NCBI RefSeq assembly: GCF_027942865.1 | Contig: NC_134522.1 | Span: 10,319,849 to 10,383,848, forward strand | Reading direction: 5' to 3' | From: Odontesthes bonariensis | Taxonomy: Eukaryota > Chordata > Actinopteri > Atheriniformes > Atherinopsidae | Length of the DNA stretch: 64,000 nt | Shown here: one piece after another, positions 1 through 16,500 of the stretch | Layout of the letters: every line of letters starts with the position of its first letter | How positions within the stretch are numbered: the stretch's first letter is position 1 | Position numbers and translations under genes: made by a program | Notes under the pieces: generated by a model | What the model was told of the DNA's origin: nothing | Databases searched by the model: none | Seen by the model: only the letters and a program-made list of their open reading frames with translations

Positions 1-87
1 AACAAATGAAATTAGACAACAGGAAGGTTGATTTAAAGGTTAACTCGTTCAGACAGAAATGTTCAAACACTGGGCTCAGTATCTGAC

Positions 88-3000
88 CTTGGTGAGGCGT
101 CACGGTGTCGCCTACGAGGAGAGGGGGTACGACTGCGTCTCCTCCGGACTTCACCATTTCTGGCACCTGGCCCCGTTGTTAACCTTTTGGGCCCCTCATC
201 TTCGGAGGAGGAAGATCCAGAATCTGAAACCACAGAAGCAGATGACATCAGTAACTGTCTTAAAGTAGCCTTTACTGTATGCGGGAAGGATAAAACACAT
301 GGGGGTTAGGACACAGCTTCAAAAGTCCATGAGGGCAAGATGACAAGGACAGAGACTTGGTTAGAGAGAAGGGAGTTTGGGAGGGGAAGAAGAAGAAATA
401 ACAGGGATAAAAACGCTTATAACCTGAAGACGACTGTTGATTCTGCCTGCGATACTGACGACGCTGCTGCACCGAATCAGCTGTTGCCCCTTTCTCATTT
501 TTATCCTCCTCTGAAATGCAAAGCATTGAGTGTCTCATCAGTACTAGCAAAGCTGTGAAACAGTGCCATGGAAATGTTACAGATAATACTGGAAACAGAT
601 TCATACTCTTCTCTTTTTCACCAGATTTCAGTACTGCTCTTCTTTGTGCAGAATAAAAAGGGTTTTGTTGTGTTTTTGTTCATTTTATGTGAATTCTTGT
701 ACTCCTCAACTGGGATAGATGCACAACTATCATACAAACCTCTGAAGGCAGGTTAGCAAATGGAAATACTATCAGGAGATCTTTCAGGATAGTTTTAGTC
801 CTACTGTTTACGAAGATAATACAAAACTTTTACTATTTCAGGCTGAAACAGGGTTTTCACATGAAGCCGTGGGCATGTCTCAAGTAAAACAGAGGAAGGA
901 AAAACTTCTAGAAATTTCTGGGCATTCTTGCAGAGAACTTTAATTTATAACTAAAAATATTGTTCATGTTAAAGCAAAACTTATTGCATTAAACAAATTT
1001 GGCAGGTTAGGAAAGTGTGTACGATTTTCTGAAACAGAAGTGGTTGAGACCAGCCATCATAACTGTGATCTGCAAAGATTAGGGGTCCTTTAAACAGAAA
1101 ATACAACACGTACCTGACTCTGACTCATCAGAAGCTATGGCCTTAGCAGTAACAGATGGAGAATCGACCCGTCCTCCTGGTTTTCGCTTTAAACCTTAAA
1201 ACATGCCAGAGGAAGTTTTACAATGGATTCACCATGATGCTATTCCCTCACAATCCTAATAACTGCACAGTATCTTAAACCTTGAAGATCTTACATCCAC
1301 AAACAGGATTATTATAAAAGGATTATAAAAAAACAAGGGAAAAAAGATTTGGATGCCATGTGGTTGTAAAGGACAAGATAAACATATCTCAATTATATAG
1401 ATCAATTAGGAAAAAAATATATATATATTATACCTGATGATCTGGGTGGGGAAGGAGAGCCCCGTCCCCTTCTGGCTCGTGGAGATGGTGATCGTTTGAT
1501 CTTTCCTGCAGGACTAATGGAAGTATCAGGACGATTGACTGGTTTTCGGGGTGGCGTGGTAGATATTCTTTTCACAGGTTTTTTAGGTGAGCGTGAGCCT
1601 GAAGAACTGCTGCCAGAGGATGAAGCAGAACGAGAGCGCCTCCTACAGAACATAAATAGATCCCAATAAGAAAAGACACAGGGGCGCACAATAACAGCAG
1701 TACTGAAACAGTCTATTCTCTGTCTATGCCAGGGGAAAATAAAATAAATTCAAGATAAATAAATTAGGAGAACATAAAAAATATGAACTGAGGCCCTAAA
1801 GCCACCCTCTACACCTAGTCCACCATCTCACTGACCTGCGGACAGGGGAGCGCCTGTGTCTGTGCCGAGAGCTGGTAGGGCCTCGTCTTGGGGGACTCCT
1901 TCGACGGGGGGACATTCTCCTTCTGGGACTTTGTCTTCTACGAGGGGAGTAGGATCTGATATGGTAGAAAGGAATAATGAGAAACATTTAGAATCTAAAA
2001 GCTTTTGCTTTATCCCTAAAAAACTATTTGGGCAATGTAACAGCACATTGCGTTACTTAATGTGAGGAATTAACCTTGACCGGGAGCGTCGTCTGCGGGT
2101 GCGGGAATGAGAACGGGAACGTGAGCGGTGGTGAGGTCTCTCCCTCCTCGTGTCCTTCTCCCTTTCGCGAGACCTCGGTCTTTCCTCTTTTTTATGAGTT
2201 TTCTCTGGAGAGATTTCTTTGACTTCAGTCACCGAGTCTGCTTTTACCACCTCCACAACTGTCTCACTACAAAAGAAAGAAATATTTTAACAAAATATAG
2301 ATTACAAGTTTCTAGGTTCGACAGTCAGAGCAGCAGAAATGTCGCACAAACCCGGTAGAAGAAGCTTCTTGGATGACTGGCTCCGGCGCGGCTCTCCCAG
2401 ATGTGTCGGGCTCCAGAAGCTGCTCTGTAGGTTTTGTGGGTAACTGCATGAGAGGTGGAGGTGTTGAGCTGCCACCAACGGGACTGGGTTTGCGTCTTGG
2501 GGAAGGTGAGGGGCTGCGTTTCCTTTCCCGCTTCGCCGGCGACCTTCGCCTTGGTGATGGCGACCTTCGCCTTGGTGATGGTGACCTTCGCCTTGGCGTT
2601 GGCGACCTTCGCCGGGGTGATGGCGATGTCGTCTTCCGCCTGGCCGAAGAAGCAGTGAAAGCAAAGGTTTCAATGTTCTGACGTGAATGAACCAATTGAC
2701 CTTGGCCAATCATAATCAATTCTTTAAGTGGGTATTACATCATCTTAAAAACAACGGTGATAGTCAGACCATTTTATATCATTAATATAATAACAGCACA
2801 ATCATCCAAATAATATCATTTCACAGAGTAATGAACCTTTATTTTTCATATTCAGTTAGTTGAATGCTGCACAAAATGTTTGATAGTGAAAATCACAACA
2901 TTTTCATTCATCGCGTCTGATAAAATGTGTCCTTCTAACATCAGGGACAATATCACCATCAACAATAATCATTTAGACCATGTACTTATGTTGTACTTTT

Positions 3001-6000
3001 AACAAAAACATTACCTTCTTGGGCTCTTTGACTGAGCCCTCTCCCTGGAGTCCTTGTCCTTCTTATCCTCATCCACCTTCCTTAAGGATGCAAGTTTCTC
3101 CTGTTCAATCTGCCAGATATAAAAATGGGGGACACAAATATGTTAAGAAATAAGCAATGATTCTTCTTAACTGCTACTTTTAATATATTGCGATCAGTAA
3201 GTGTCAAATACTGTGTTCAACGGGATCACATTTGCCTTTAATTCTGTGTTTTTCTGTCCAGTCTTCTGGACCCGTCTACACAGCAACACTTTCATGAGCT
3301 ATTTCACCTAACTTGTGCAATAATTCACCTGTCTCTGTCTGATCTCCTCTTTCTTCTGTTCCAGAAAAGCAGAGGGGATGCCGGCGATATTCTCCTGGGC
3401 ACTCAGCAGCAGGGGCCACAGGTCCCTCATGAACTCTCGGGCATTCTTCCCATTCAGGAACCCGGTCAGGTTGATCTGCATCATCTTGCTATCCGGATGC
3501 TGCAACACACACATGAAGGGGGAGAGAAGAAGAAGAAAAAAAAACATGTCCGTTGAAATATTTGAAAACAAAACATTAGGTGGAGGCAGGGTCCCATAAA
3601 TGGGGCTTCCTACCTTTTATCCCTTACTAGACTACATCTGCGACAATTTAGATTACCATATCAAAAAACAGGCACAACACTGACTAGAGTATCAAATATC
3701 CCATGGTCCACTATTGGACTCAGTAACCTAAAAAGTTAAGAAATTATTTTACTTAATCTGTTCTGTACCCACAAACTCATGAAAACGAGTGCGAGCTAGC
3801 TGAGGGGAGACATGCCTAGTAATATAAAAACTGCATGCAATAATGCTGTAGCAAATCCATAGATAATTAACGTACCATAGAAACACAAAACCTTTGTGTC
3901 ATTATTTGACTTCCTCAGTGCTACTCCCACTACTTTTCATTGCCGTTTTCCTGCCCACCCCCATTTTTCCAGTCTCCCCACAGTCTACACTTCAGGGGTT
4001 AAACAAATAACCACAATACAGAGTGCATCAAAACCCAACACTGCAAGTACAGTTCCGGTGTCTTCAGTGAGTCCCGTGGGATCAGTGGGCACGGAGCTCC
4101 CTTGGCTTGCTTCCGCCTCCCTACTGCTTGAGACTCAACCACCTTGAGCTTAATGTTATATCATTTATCTAAATTGCAAGAGACGAACAAGCAATAATGA
4201 GTACACAGGCACACAAAAACTTTTATTTTTTTATTTCAACAACTGATTAAATTGAGATATAATGCTATCTCAATTCTATTACTGTACCCTCTCTCCATTA
4301 TGCAAAAGTACCCTCTACACTTAGCTTTGACAGCCCACCCCTCCCATCAACAGCTAGAATAAACAAAAAGGTAGAACCAATAGAAAACAATATTTATATT
4401 ATGCTAATATCACATTCAAATTTAAATTAAATACATGTGGATTTTTAGCAACTTATGACTATCAAATTCATTAACAAGAGCATTTAGTATAAATCCAATC
4501 ATTTGCATTCAGAGATACTACCTGAATAAAATACATTATGTTTAAATAAACTGTTTTTTTCTCCCTCCAAATTAACCTTTTGACTTAAAAAAAGAAAAGA
4601 AAATGTCTGTTCAATGGTAATTACCCATTATCCAGACATCCCGGGTGGTCTGATGTATCAGTGGGGAAGAGATTGTGTTTTAAGGGAAGGGAAACTACTG
4701 GGCAAAATAATCTTTAATTAAATAACAATCCCTACGTAGGGAAGAAGAAGCAGCACAAATTAATCCTGAAAAATTAAATATACATCTTTGGGCGGGTTAT
4801 CGTAAGATTTAATTTCTGTTGAGGTGTGAAAACTTAATTTACAAATATTCAGTTACATTTAGAAACTAGTAAAGCTGAAAAGTATTGTTTCTTGTGCTTG
4901 AAAACCTTACTTTTGCTGACCTCCAGTGGTTGAAGTTATTAACTCGCAACAGTAATCCACTCAAGTTCTTTTTTTTTTTTTTTAAACCCTTGAATCATCT
5001 GACAGGTCTCCATCCACATTTATCATTTTGCATTTCATTGCATAAGAAGCAGTGAAAACGCCATTGTTGCCACGCATAAGGAAGGATGACAACTACGTCA
5101 GATGAACTGTCATCTGTTTCCGACTCTAGAAAACAAACACGGCCAGTATTCATTGATGTGGGAAATTAAATCAAAACATGTGCAGCTGAAAGAATTACTA
5201 CAGAGCCCTCTCCTTTTTTCTCTCATATGTGGCCAAAGTCAGTTGCCAACCACTGCCTCGCTTATTCTACAAACCGCATGATGCAACGTCCCCAATGCGC
5301 ATTTTCTAAATGTCTAAAGTTTGCTATACATTTGATATTTAGATGGAGACACGGCTACTGTACTTCCAACAGACAATTCACTTAACTTACAATCAGAGGC
5401 GGTCAGTGAGACAATACTTTTCAGTTTGGCAAACAGAAAATAAAAGACCGACTAAGTAAAACTAAGCCAGAGCAAATTGTTAAACCTCTCCTGTTTTTGT
5501 CCTGTCACTCCAGTTACATTTAAAGGGATCTTAGTTGTCTAATTGTGCTTTACAAATACCTAGGGAGAATATGATTATGGCATGGTTCTGTTGTCTTTCA
5601 CTAACATGATATAGGTAATCCCTGTATATAACTCACCTCAAACCACACACTGCATCATGAAGGGAGAGTTGGGCTCTGTGACTTTGGGCTCAGGAGAGAG
5701 CTAATTAGATGTTGGTGCTATACTTCTGATGCAAGGTATAACATCCATATTGGTTCAGGCCTTTTAAATCATAAATCACATCATCATTAGAAGACTGCTG
5801 AATAAAGGCACTTTGTCACATAACAGCAAAACATTAATGTCATTATAAATCAGCTTGAAACCAATTTTTTTTTACATTACCCATTCAATTTCAGTTTGAC
5901 TAAGATGTGCAATTATTTGCTCATATCCCTTCTTACTGGCTAAACATTGCCCTCAAATGCTTAACAGTTCTGACACAGCAAAAGAATCAAATCAAAAATG

Positions 6001-7308
6001 AAAAAAAGAAGAAAAAAAAGAAAATCGACTTAAAACATTACCTTCTCCTCTAGTTGGTTGAATATGAACTCTATGACCACATCATCTTCAAACCCCAGAA
6101 TCTCTGTCACTCGCTGTGTAATCCAAGGTTTGATGACTTCTAGGTTCACTTTGGTCATGTCCACCTGAGGGCGAAACAACCAGTAAATCTCATCAGCCAC
6201 TGAAATGATGTGACAGTATTTACCAGAAGCAATGTATTTAACATTTAAATGGAATCACACATCTCTGCAGGTAAGATTATCTAATACATTATAAAAAGTA
6301 CAACTTAATAAAGTCAAATGAGACATTTTTGTCACTGTCAGGCATAATTTACCTTCTTGTCCAGACATTCTGCAAATTTCAGCTGCTTCAGCAGTTTCTT
6401 CTGCTTGTTGCTGAAACGGTTGTCTTGCTCCGCACTTGTTCCCTTGAAGAGTAAAACAATCAGACATTAGGCGGCTTCTTTAATGTCTGCAGACAATCGC
6501 AAAGTTTGGTTGCAAAGCGGTGCTTTAGCTGATAAACTATCAATACGTTTGGAATAATTGCGCTACTTATCTACATATATCACGTTAAAGAGAGAAAAAA
6601 AGCAATCTTAGGACGCCACAATGTTACTTTTAAATGATCAATCTGGGTCACATATGACATTGATACGAATAAGCTAGCGATAGTCAAGCTAAGCGCCTGC
6701 TAAACCTTCGAAGAGAACCAGAGACACGAGTGTTAGCCACACTCTGGAAGCAATTTCTTCAGCAACGGCGCTGATTTACACCGATCAAAGAACATAATAA
6801 TATTGATATTCAACAGCCCTACACGTGAAATGTTCACGAGCTAACATTAGCGTAGCAATGGTCGTGACTTGTTCGCGGAGACACAAGCGACGCACCGGCC
6901 GGGCGCCATCTTTACCCAAGGCCAACAAGTTAGCCGTAGTTAGCTAGCTACGCCTGCTCGTCTATTTCCTGCTACTATGTTTGCAAATTAGCATGAAATA
7001 CGAAGATGTGCTAGCAAAAATACCGCCAAATGAGGCTACGATGCGATAAGCATCAATTTAATACTGACGAATAGATTTCCTAAAAACTCAAATTCAAATA
7101 AGACTGGCAAGAAAATCCTAGATTGTTTTCTTTCAGTTGATAGACGAAGCCCTGACCATACCGTTTCTTACTGTATGGCCCTCCAGCTAAATACATGCTG
7201 CACAGTGATCTCATAAACCGCCACTGTATCAACGTAAAACTTTGCAATGATACTCTATAAGATCAGATATAAAGTTAAAGCTCTTACGCGGAAGAATCCC
7301 GCGTCCAT
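88..7308 (-). CDS. srrm1: Serine/arginine repetitive matrix protein 1, SRRM1 (partial, 3' end off the left edge)
   Basis: SRRM1 is a nuclear SR-related splicing coactivator that also stimulates mRNA 3'-end processing. Twelve coding exons are visible on the minus strand: 7288-7308, 6353-6442, 6042-6164, 3329-3499, 3015-3109, 2352-2639, 2075-2266, 1836-1955, 1434-1642, 1114-1194, 424-510 and 88-223. Together they give about 537 residues in one frame. The start MDAGFFR and the following GTSAEQDNRFSNKQKK are near-identical to vertebrate SRRM1. Exons 2-4 encode the PWI nucleic-acid-binding domain (about residues 27-126), including the stretch ending NQLEEK and then HPDSKMMQINLTGFLNGKNA. Later exons are RS/SPRR-rich, and exon 11 has the conserved DSVQQRRQYRRQNQQSS. 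The C-terminal exons lie beyond base 1. All introns read GT-AG. The identity is secure; the exact exon set of the low-complexity part may vary by isoform. Confidence 0.96.
2541..2624 (-). repeat. 21-bp tandem repeat coding SPSPRRR units in srrm1 exon 6
   Basis: Four consecutive 21-bp units start at 2541, 2562, 2583 and 2604. The consensus on the plus strand begins GACCTTCGCC. On the coding (minus) strand each unit encodes a seven-residue SPSPRRR or SPTPRRR block. Because the unit length is a multiple of three, copy-number change keeps the frame. This is typical of the RS domain of SRRM1. Confidence 0.85.
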
Positions 7309-9047
7309 GATCGGTTAAAACTGATCGTTTCAGGCGCAGTGGAAAAAGACGTGTGTCGCTCCGGTGAAATTCTGATCGGCGACCCGGATGAACAGTGCGC
7401 CCCCACAGGAAGAGACGCGTACTACGCCCACTGAAAGGATGAGGGCGAAAATCTTTTCTGGGCGTTTATAGACAGTCTATATTTTCTGTTATATACAGTC
7501 TATGTTTTATGTTCCATGTTTTATGGTCCGTTATGTCAGTGCATTAAAAAAGGGACAGTTTTGCATCAATCTGCATTTTATTAAATTTCCATCTCGCTGT
7601 GCTCGCTATGGTCTTTATTGTATTATATCCTGACCTGTATGTTAATAGTCATTGATGCGGGAAATGTCCGAGCAGGATTCTTAATGTAATGTAAAGTTTT
7701 AGAATTATTGGGTAATTTAATTTACAGCACTTTATTATCAGAATCTATTAGTTGATCATGTGCTTTGCATGTAGAACAGCGTTTCTGCAAAAAGTTGGTA
7801 CAAAGTGAATGTTGTAAACAATATGTACATTGTTTTGATGCCAAGGGCGCCTTACAAAAAGTTGTGAAGGGGACAAGAAAAGACTTGTTTTATTATCTAT
7901 TGTATAGATCATCACTGGTGAAGGTCCTGAACTCATCTACCTACAGTCCAGAGCCTTATCCAATGAAGATATTTTGAGTACTATGACATAAAAAACATGG
8001 AGGCCGTGAACCATGAGCAGCTGATATCCTATCAATCAAAAATATGCCAATGTGCCATTTAAAAAAACAAAACATGCTGCTATCGTCCTTTTTAAAACAA
8101 AAAGTTCTCAGTTTCAACATTTGATATGTTTCCCTTGTCCTGTTTTAAAATATTCTTTGGATTTATCATTTTTCACTGGATAGCAACTTTTTTTTAAATA
8201 CAACTTTCAGCAAAAATGTTGTAATGAGAGTACTTTGGTTTCATGACATTTTTATTTTTCAGGTTCTGAGTCCATGTACACTGCATTTTCAATTTACACT
8301 TTTTTGCAAAGTTAATAATGTTTACTTTGATATTGGTACTCATTCATAACCAAAGTCAAACTGCTGGCAAAAGAAGTATAATAAAGGCTATAAAGGCTTC
8401 CTGATAAATGTCACTGCAGGGGGAATGGGGATGTATAAAATGTGTGATTTTCATTTGATGGATAAAATACTGCTTTGTAAAGACAGCCAGAATACAGCAT
8501 GTGTCATTGTGGTCTTGAGTTAAGTGAGCCAGCCATTCCAGATGATCTTGGAATCATGTTGTCCAACAGTTTTGTCACTCTAAGCGTGTAACTGGTCCAT
8601 ACTGTAGTAGACATTGTAATAAACATTATAACAGACGGTGGGTTCATGCGTGCATTGAACATGGCATTTGGAAATCTCTTAGGTTTGAGAAATAAGTATG
8701 TCTGTGTTCTATCGGAGGCGATATTCCCATGTGTAAAGTGATGCTTATATCATAACAATTACAAACAACAATGATGAAGAGAAGATTTGACAGTATATGA
8801 TTCCCTAATAAGGACTGAAATGTGTAAGTTTGCGTACATGTGTATGACAACTTTCTACTGTGTATCGACAGATTCTGACTGAGAATTCCTATTTTACAAT
8901 CCATCCCTCGTATGTCGCTGGCACATTCTTCAGAGAAAAACACAGGATACTGGTTCACAATCTGAAGTGAAAGGAAATTGTTGGTAAATGCAAGCTGAAG
9001 AAGAGCCAGTGGTAGGTCATTAGTCAGTCTTTGTGCTGAAGGTTTTG
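7309..9047. other. Intergenic: srrm1 promoter side and tdh 3' UTR
   Basis: The srrm1 start codon at 7308 reads leftwards, so its 5' UTR and promoter lie just right of it. The bases around 7310-7450 are the CpG-richest part of this stretch and carry no obvious TATA box, as expected for a housekeeping promoter. The tdh 3' UTR reads in from the right. A minus-strand AATAAA (TTTATT at 8251-8256) would end it with a UTR of roughly 800 bases. Bases 7450-8250 are AT-rich and hold no gene that I recognise. The open frame over 8644-9147 on the minus strand overlaps the tdh last exon in another frame and is a shadow. Confidence 0.5.
8251..8256 (-). terminator. Candidate tdh poly(A) signal
   Basis: TTTATT on the plus strand is AATAAA on the tdh sense strand, about 790 bases after the tdh stop codon. 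Other weaker AT-rich candidates exist nearby, so this assignment is tentative. Confidence 0.4.
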
Positions 9048-12475
<3,428 letters not shown>

Positions 12476-13567
12476 CTTAGAAAAGTTACCAGACCAAACT
12501 GGTTACACTGAACTTCTTCACCTTGATAAGGATAAATAAGGCTCAAATATAAGGAAAGTATACAAGGAAATATAAGAATATAAGGAAAAATATATTACCT
12601 GTGTGCAAATTCAGAAATCCCGGACAGCTAATATTTGATCCAAAACCAATAGACTCAAGTTAGTAAATACAGAACTATTCCTCAAAACATAATCAAGAAA
12701 TAAGAGCTTATATGATGGCATTTAGGTGTCAAAATTAAAAGATTACCATCCGATTGGTCTCCTCCTCAATTCACCCGGTAACTACTGGATAAATATGCAG
12801 GTGGAGAAAGTCATGCTGGGCTATGTGGTTCTTGTCCACTATATGTAATCACTGTGGCCTGTGGCTCCTGAATGAACAGGACTACAGTCTCCAGCTTGCA
12901 AAGCTCCGTGTGTGCAAACATGCTGACTTGCTGTGCACAGGGATTTGCATTGTGAAGAGTGTTTAGCTGAGCTTAACAGGACTGGGAGGTGTGTTTGTTA
13001 TCTAGCCTTGCTCTATTGATTATATCAATGTGATCATATATCATAAAATTATTAGTTATTACTATTAGTTCATTTATCCTCAGACAAGACTATCATTAGA
13101 GGAAAAAAACACTCAGTTGTTTTAAAAATGTAGAAATGATTAAACATAGAACAGCAAACAATGGGCTCATTATGTTTATTAAGCCACTACGTGAATGTGC
13201 AGCCAGGGGAAGGGAACAACTAAACAGCTAGTTTTTCTGTCAAAAACCAACAACGCTCATTTAGACAGGAAGAGGTTTTTTCATTATCAAAGTGTATTTT
13301 TTAAATTTTAACAGTAAAAAGTCGTAACAAAATGTGAATACAAAGCAAAAATGGTGGTTTACATAACTAATTTTTTCTGTCAGTTTAAGTGTATTTCCCA
13401 AAATGTCCTTTAAATAATACCAAGAGACTGTTTTATTTTTCTATTACAGCTTTTATAAAAAGGGTAAAAATAGACTTTACATTAAAACATAGTAGGTGCA
13501 TTGCCAATTGGTAACATTCCTCTTTCTTAACATGTTTATGTTTAAACATGTTCATACTGTAGGTGCA
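12476..13567. other. Intergenic: tdh 5' flank and mtmr9 3' UTR
   Basis: A splice donor on the minus strand at 12598/12599 suggests a tdh leader exon just right of it, and the tdh promoter would lie in about 12600-12950. The right half is the mtmr9 3' UTR; a minus-strand AATAAA lies at 13432-13437. Nothing else recognisable was seen. Confidence 0.5.
13432..13437 (-). terminator. Candidate poly(A) signal of the mtmr9 gene
   Basis: TTTATT on the plus strand is AATAAA on the sense strand, about 130 bases after the stop codon at 13568-13570. It lies within an AT-rich stretch. Confidence 0.5.
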
Positions 13568-16500
13568 TCAGCTGAGTGCTAACTTCCCCCACTCAATGAC
13601 CATGTTCCTTATTTCCTCCTGAACCTCTTCAAGGTGACGAGTCTGCTGGGTCCACCTCAGAAAAAAACCTGGGGGTCAAATCAAAGCAGCAACGCTGTAA
13701 GCTTATAATGACTTCCTGTTTATGCTAAGTCGAATAATACTGAGAGATGCTGATACTCATGACAGCTCAAAAAGAGTAGGATTGAACACATACCTGTCAA
13801 AGGTACATGCAGCAATATAAACACTCACCTTTCCAGAGCTGCAGGGACTGAGGGTGAACTGAGGGCCAGATTGCCAGCTCAGTGGGTTCATACAGAGGGT
13901 TTAAGTAGATATCTCTTTCTGTGGGCCTCAGCAGGGCCCGGAACAAACAGTAAGTATTTTCCTTAACTCCTAGAGCAGACCTGGATGGGAGAATTTGTTT
14001 AAAAGAAAGATGATTTTTATATGACAGTCTCTATGAAGTCATAAACTGTGACTGTAATCAGCAAGCTGACCTTTCCTGATCACTGTTACACAGAAAAGTG
14101 CCGTAGTCAGAGGCATAAACTTCAGTGGCCAGTCTCAGGAGCAGCGCCTCAGAGAAACCCAGTGCCAGGGGGAACTGACGCCACAGCTGCCAGACACAGT
14201 CCAGCAGCAGCAGGAAGACCGGAGACTCCTGCTGGAGACGGGCATGGGAATAGGCCGAGTGGGCACATCGCTGCTGGAACGGGTGTCCTGCCTGCAAAGA
14301 AGACCCCAGTCATACAGCATCCATAAACACACCTCCGCTTCTTCTTCATGGGCAAAGTCAGTACCCACAAAATGCAAAAAAGGTGTCACGAAAGGGTAAA
14401 TAATCCTTTTGGTGTCTGTCGAATGCAAAACAGCTTAAGCAACTATGAACAAAAGATGAAGAAAAGAAAAAAAAACATTTTTAAAGGCAATTCCTGCCTG
14501 TGGAGCAATATCCTTTTAGCAAGACATTTTGTCATAACCAGATGTGGACATTGAGCTAAAATTACTTTTTCTGTCGAGACAACAACTTCTCAAAGGAGGG
14601 AGAGAGAGAGAGAGAGAGAGATAGAATAAAATGCAGAAACAGCCAGCAATCTGCTGTACAAGGCGTGCATGTTCTATAAGGTGAGCAATTGTCAAAAATG
14701 ACTCAGGTTCAATGGAAGAACTTTAATCTGCTCATGATCAAAATATTCTTATATTTCCTTATAGTCTTTCTGCATGTCTCCACTGGGATTTTGTACCACT
14801 TCTCTTTAGCGATGAGTGCCTTTGTGGGGGTTGTAGGGCTTCCTTGTCTTTACTTTGGTCTTTAGTTCCCTCCACAGATTCCCAATAGGCTTCTGATCTG
14901 GACACTAGCTCAGCCACTCCAACATGTTCTCTCTCAAGCAGTTCTTGACTACATTGGCTTTAAGTTTCAGATCCCTATTTATCCATGGAGACCTGCCTTG
15001 CGCAATGTCTGCTGGAGTGTCTGCCTAAAACTGCCTGGAACTGTAATTTCGTTATGCTGTAAGGTGTAATGACAAATAAATTCAATTCAATTCAATAAAG
15101 ATGTTGGTGCAAGGATTATTCAGAGTCATAAATATGGCTTTGGTGGTCCCTGGTCCCTGGACTACCTTTAAAAAAGGGGACTACATTAAGATTCTGGAGT
15201 AAAACATCAAGACAATCTGCAGAACTGAATTTAAAACAAACTGCCAGTGGAGATTAAACTTTCCCCAAATGTAGACATTTTTAAATCCAGGTTAAAAACA
15301 TTTCTTTTCTTATGTGTTTATGCATGAAATCTGCACGATATCTTTGAACTTATCTGGACTGTTGCTTGTTTTTAAACTCATTTGAATTATTTTATTTGTT
15401 TCTCTTTATATTCTTTTGTGTATTTTTAATGCTTCTTACTCTCCTTGCTGCAATGCTTTTATTTTATGTGAAGCACTTTGAATTGTTTTGTACATGAAAT
15501 GTGCTATACAAATAAATCTGATTTGATTTTTGATTTTGATTTAAAAACCTGAAACAGAAAAATAACTTATATAACCCCAAAAGGCAGATTGAATTACTGA
15601 AGTGTAGACACCAATAGAAATGTAAAAGTAATAAAAAATAAAGAGGTAGGTAGATTATGCTTCAGTAATTCTATCCTCAAGGTGTCCACTCTTCTAACAT
15701 AGAGTAAGAGATTACTGAGGTGGGCAGGAATGACTTTTCTGTACCGATTGTTATGATAGCAGAGCTGAAGAAGCCTCAGACTGATCACATTTATTCTACA
15801 ATCAGCTCCAGGGGCATCAGCGGAGTCTCCATTACAGAGCTAACCTTATTTATCAGTTACTTCAGTTTCTTTGTGTTAATGACTCTGATGTTGTTGCCCC
15901 AAAAGATGGCTGCAAAACAAATGGCATCCTTCACCACAGACTTCTAAAGAGAGTCAAAATGACCACATGGATCCTCAAAACGAAAAAGACCACAAAGACA
16001 TACAAAATAAATATATATATACAAACAAATAACTTCACAAAGACCCTCAAAGCAACCAATCTCTATGTGTTAGAGACTAATAAATCACTTTGGATACTGA
16101 CTTTTTTAAATGTTTAGCGTATTCTGACCTAAGTCAGAGCGCTATATTTGGTTCTTGCTTACTTGATGAGCGTCCGTGAGATCAAATGACATCATTAGCA
16201 TCTCATCAGCATCAAAGGACTGAGATAAATTAAGCAGGGCATCTGAAGGGAAGCCCACAGTGTCTGACCTTGAAAATCCCTCTTCTAAACTTATATCTTT
16301 CCATTGTTTGTCACTAAAAGAACATATTGGTTAAATAAAAATGGGCACAACTTTATAAGATACAATTATATTTACGAGGAAACAAGGATGAAAAGTTGAT
16401 ATATTCTGAGTCTTTTTTTAAGTCAGAGGAAGTTTGACTGCCCTATTTGTAAAGTTTGTATATTTTATATCTATATATATTTTCTAATTCTAATAGGTTT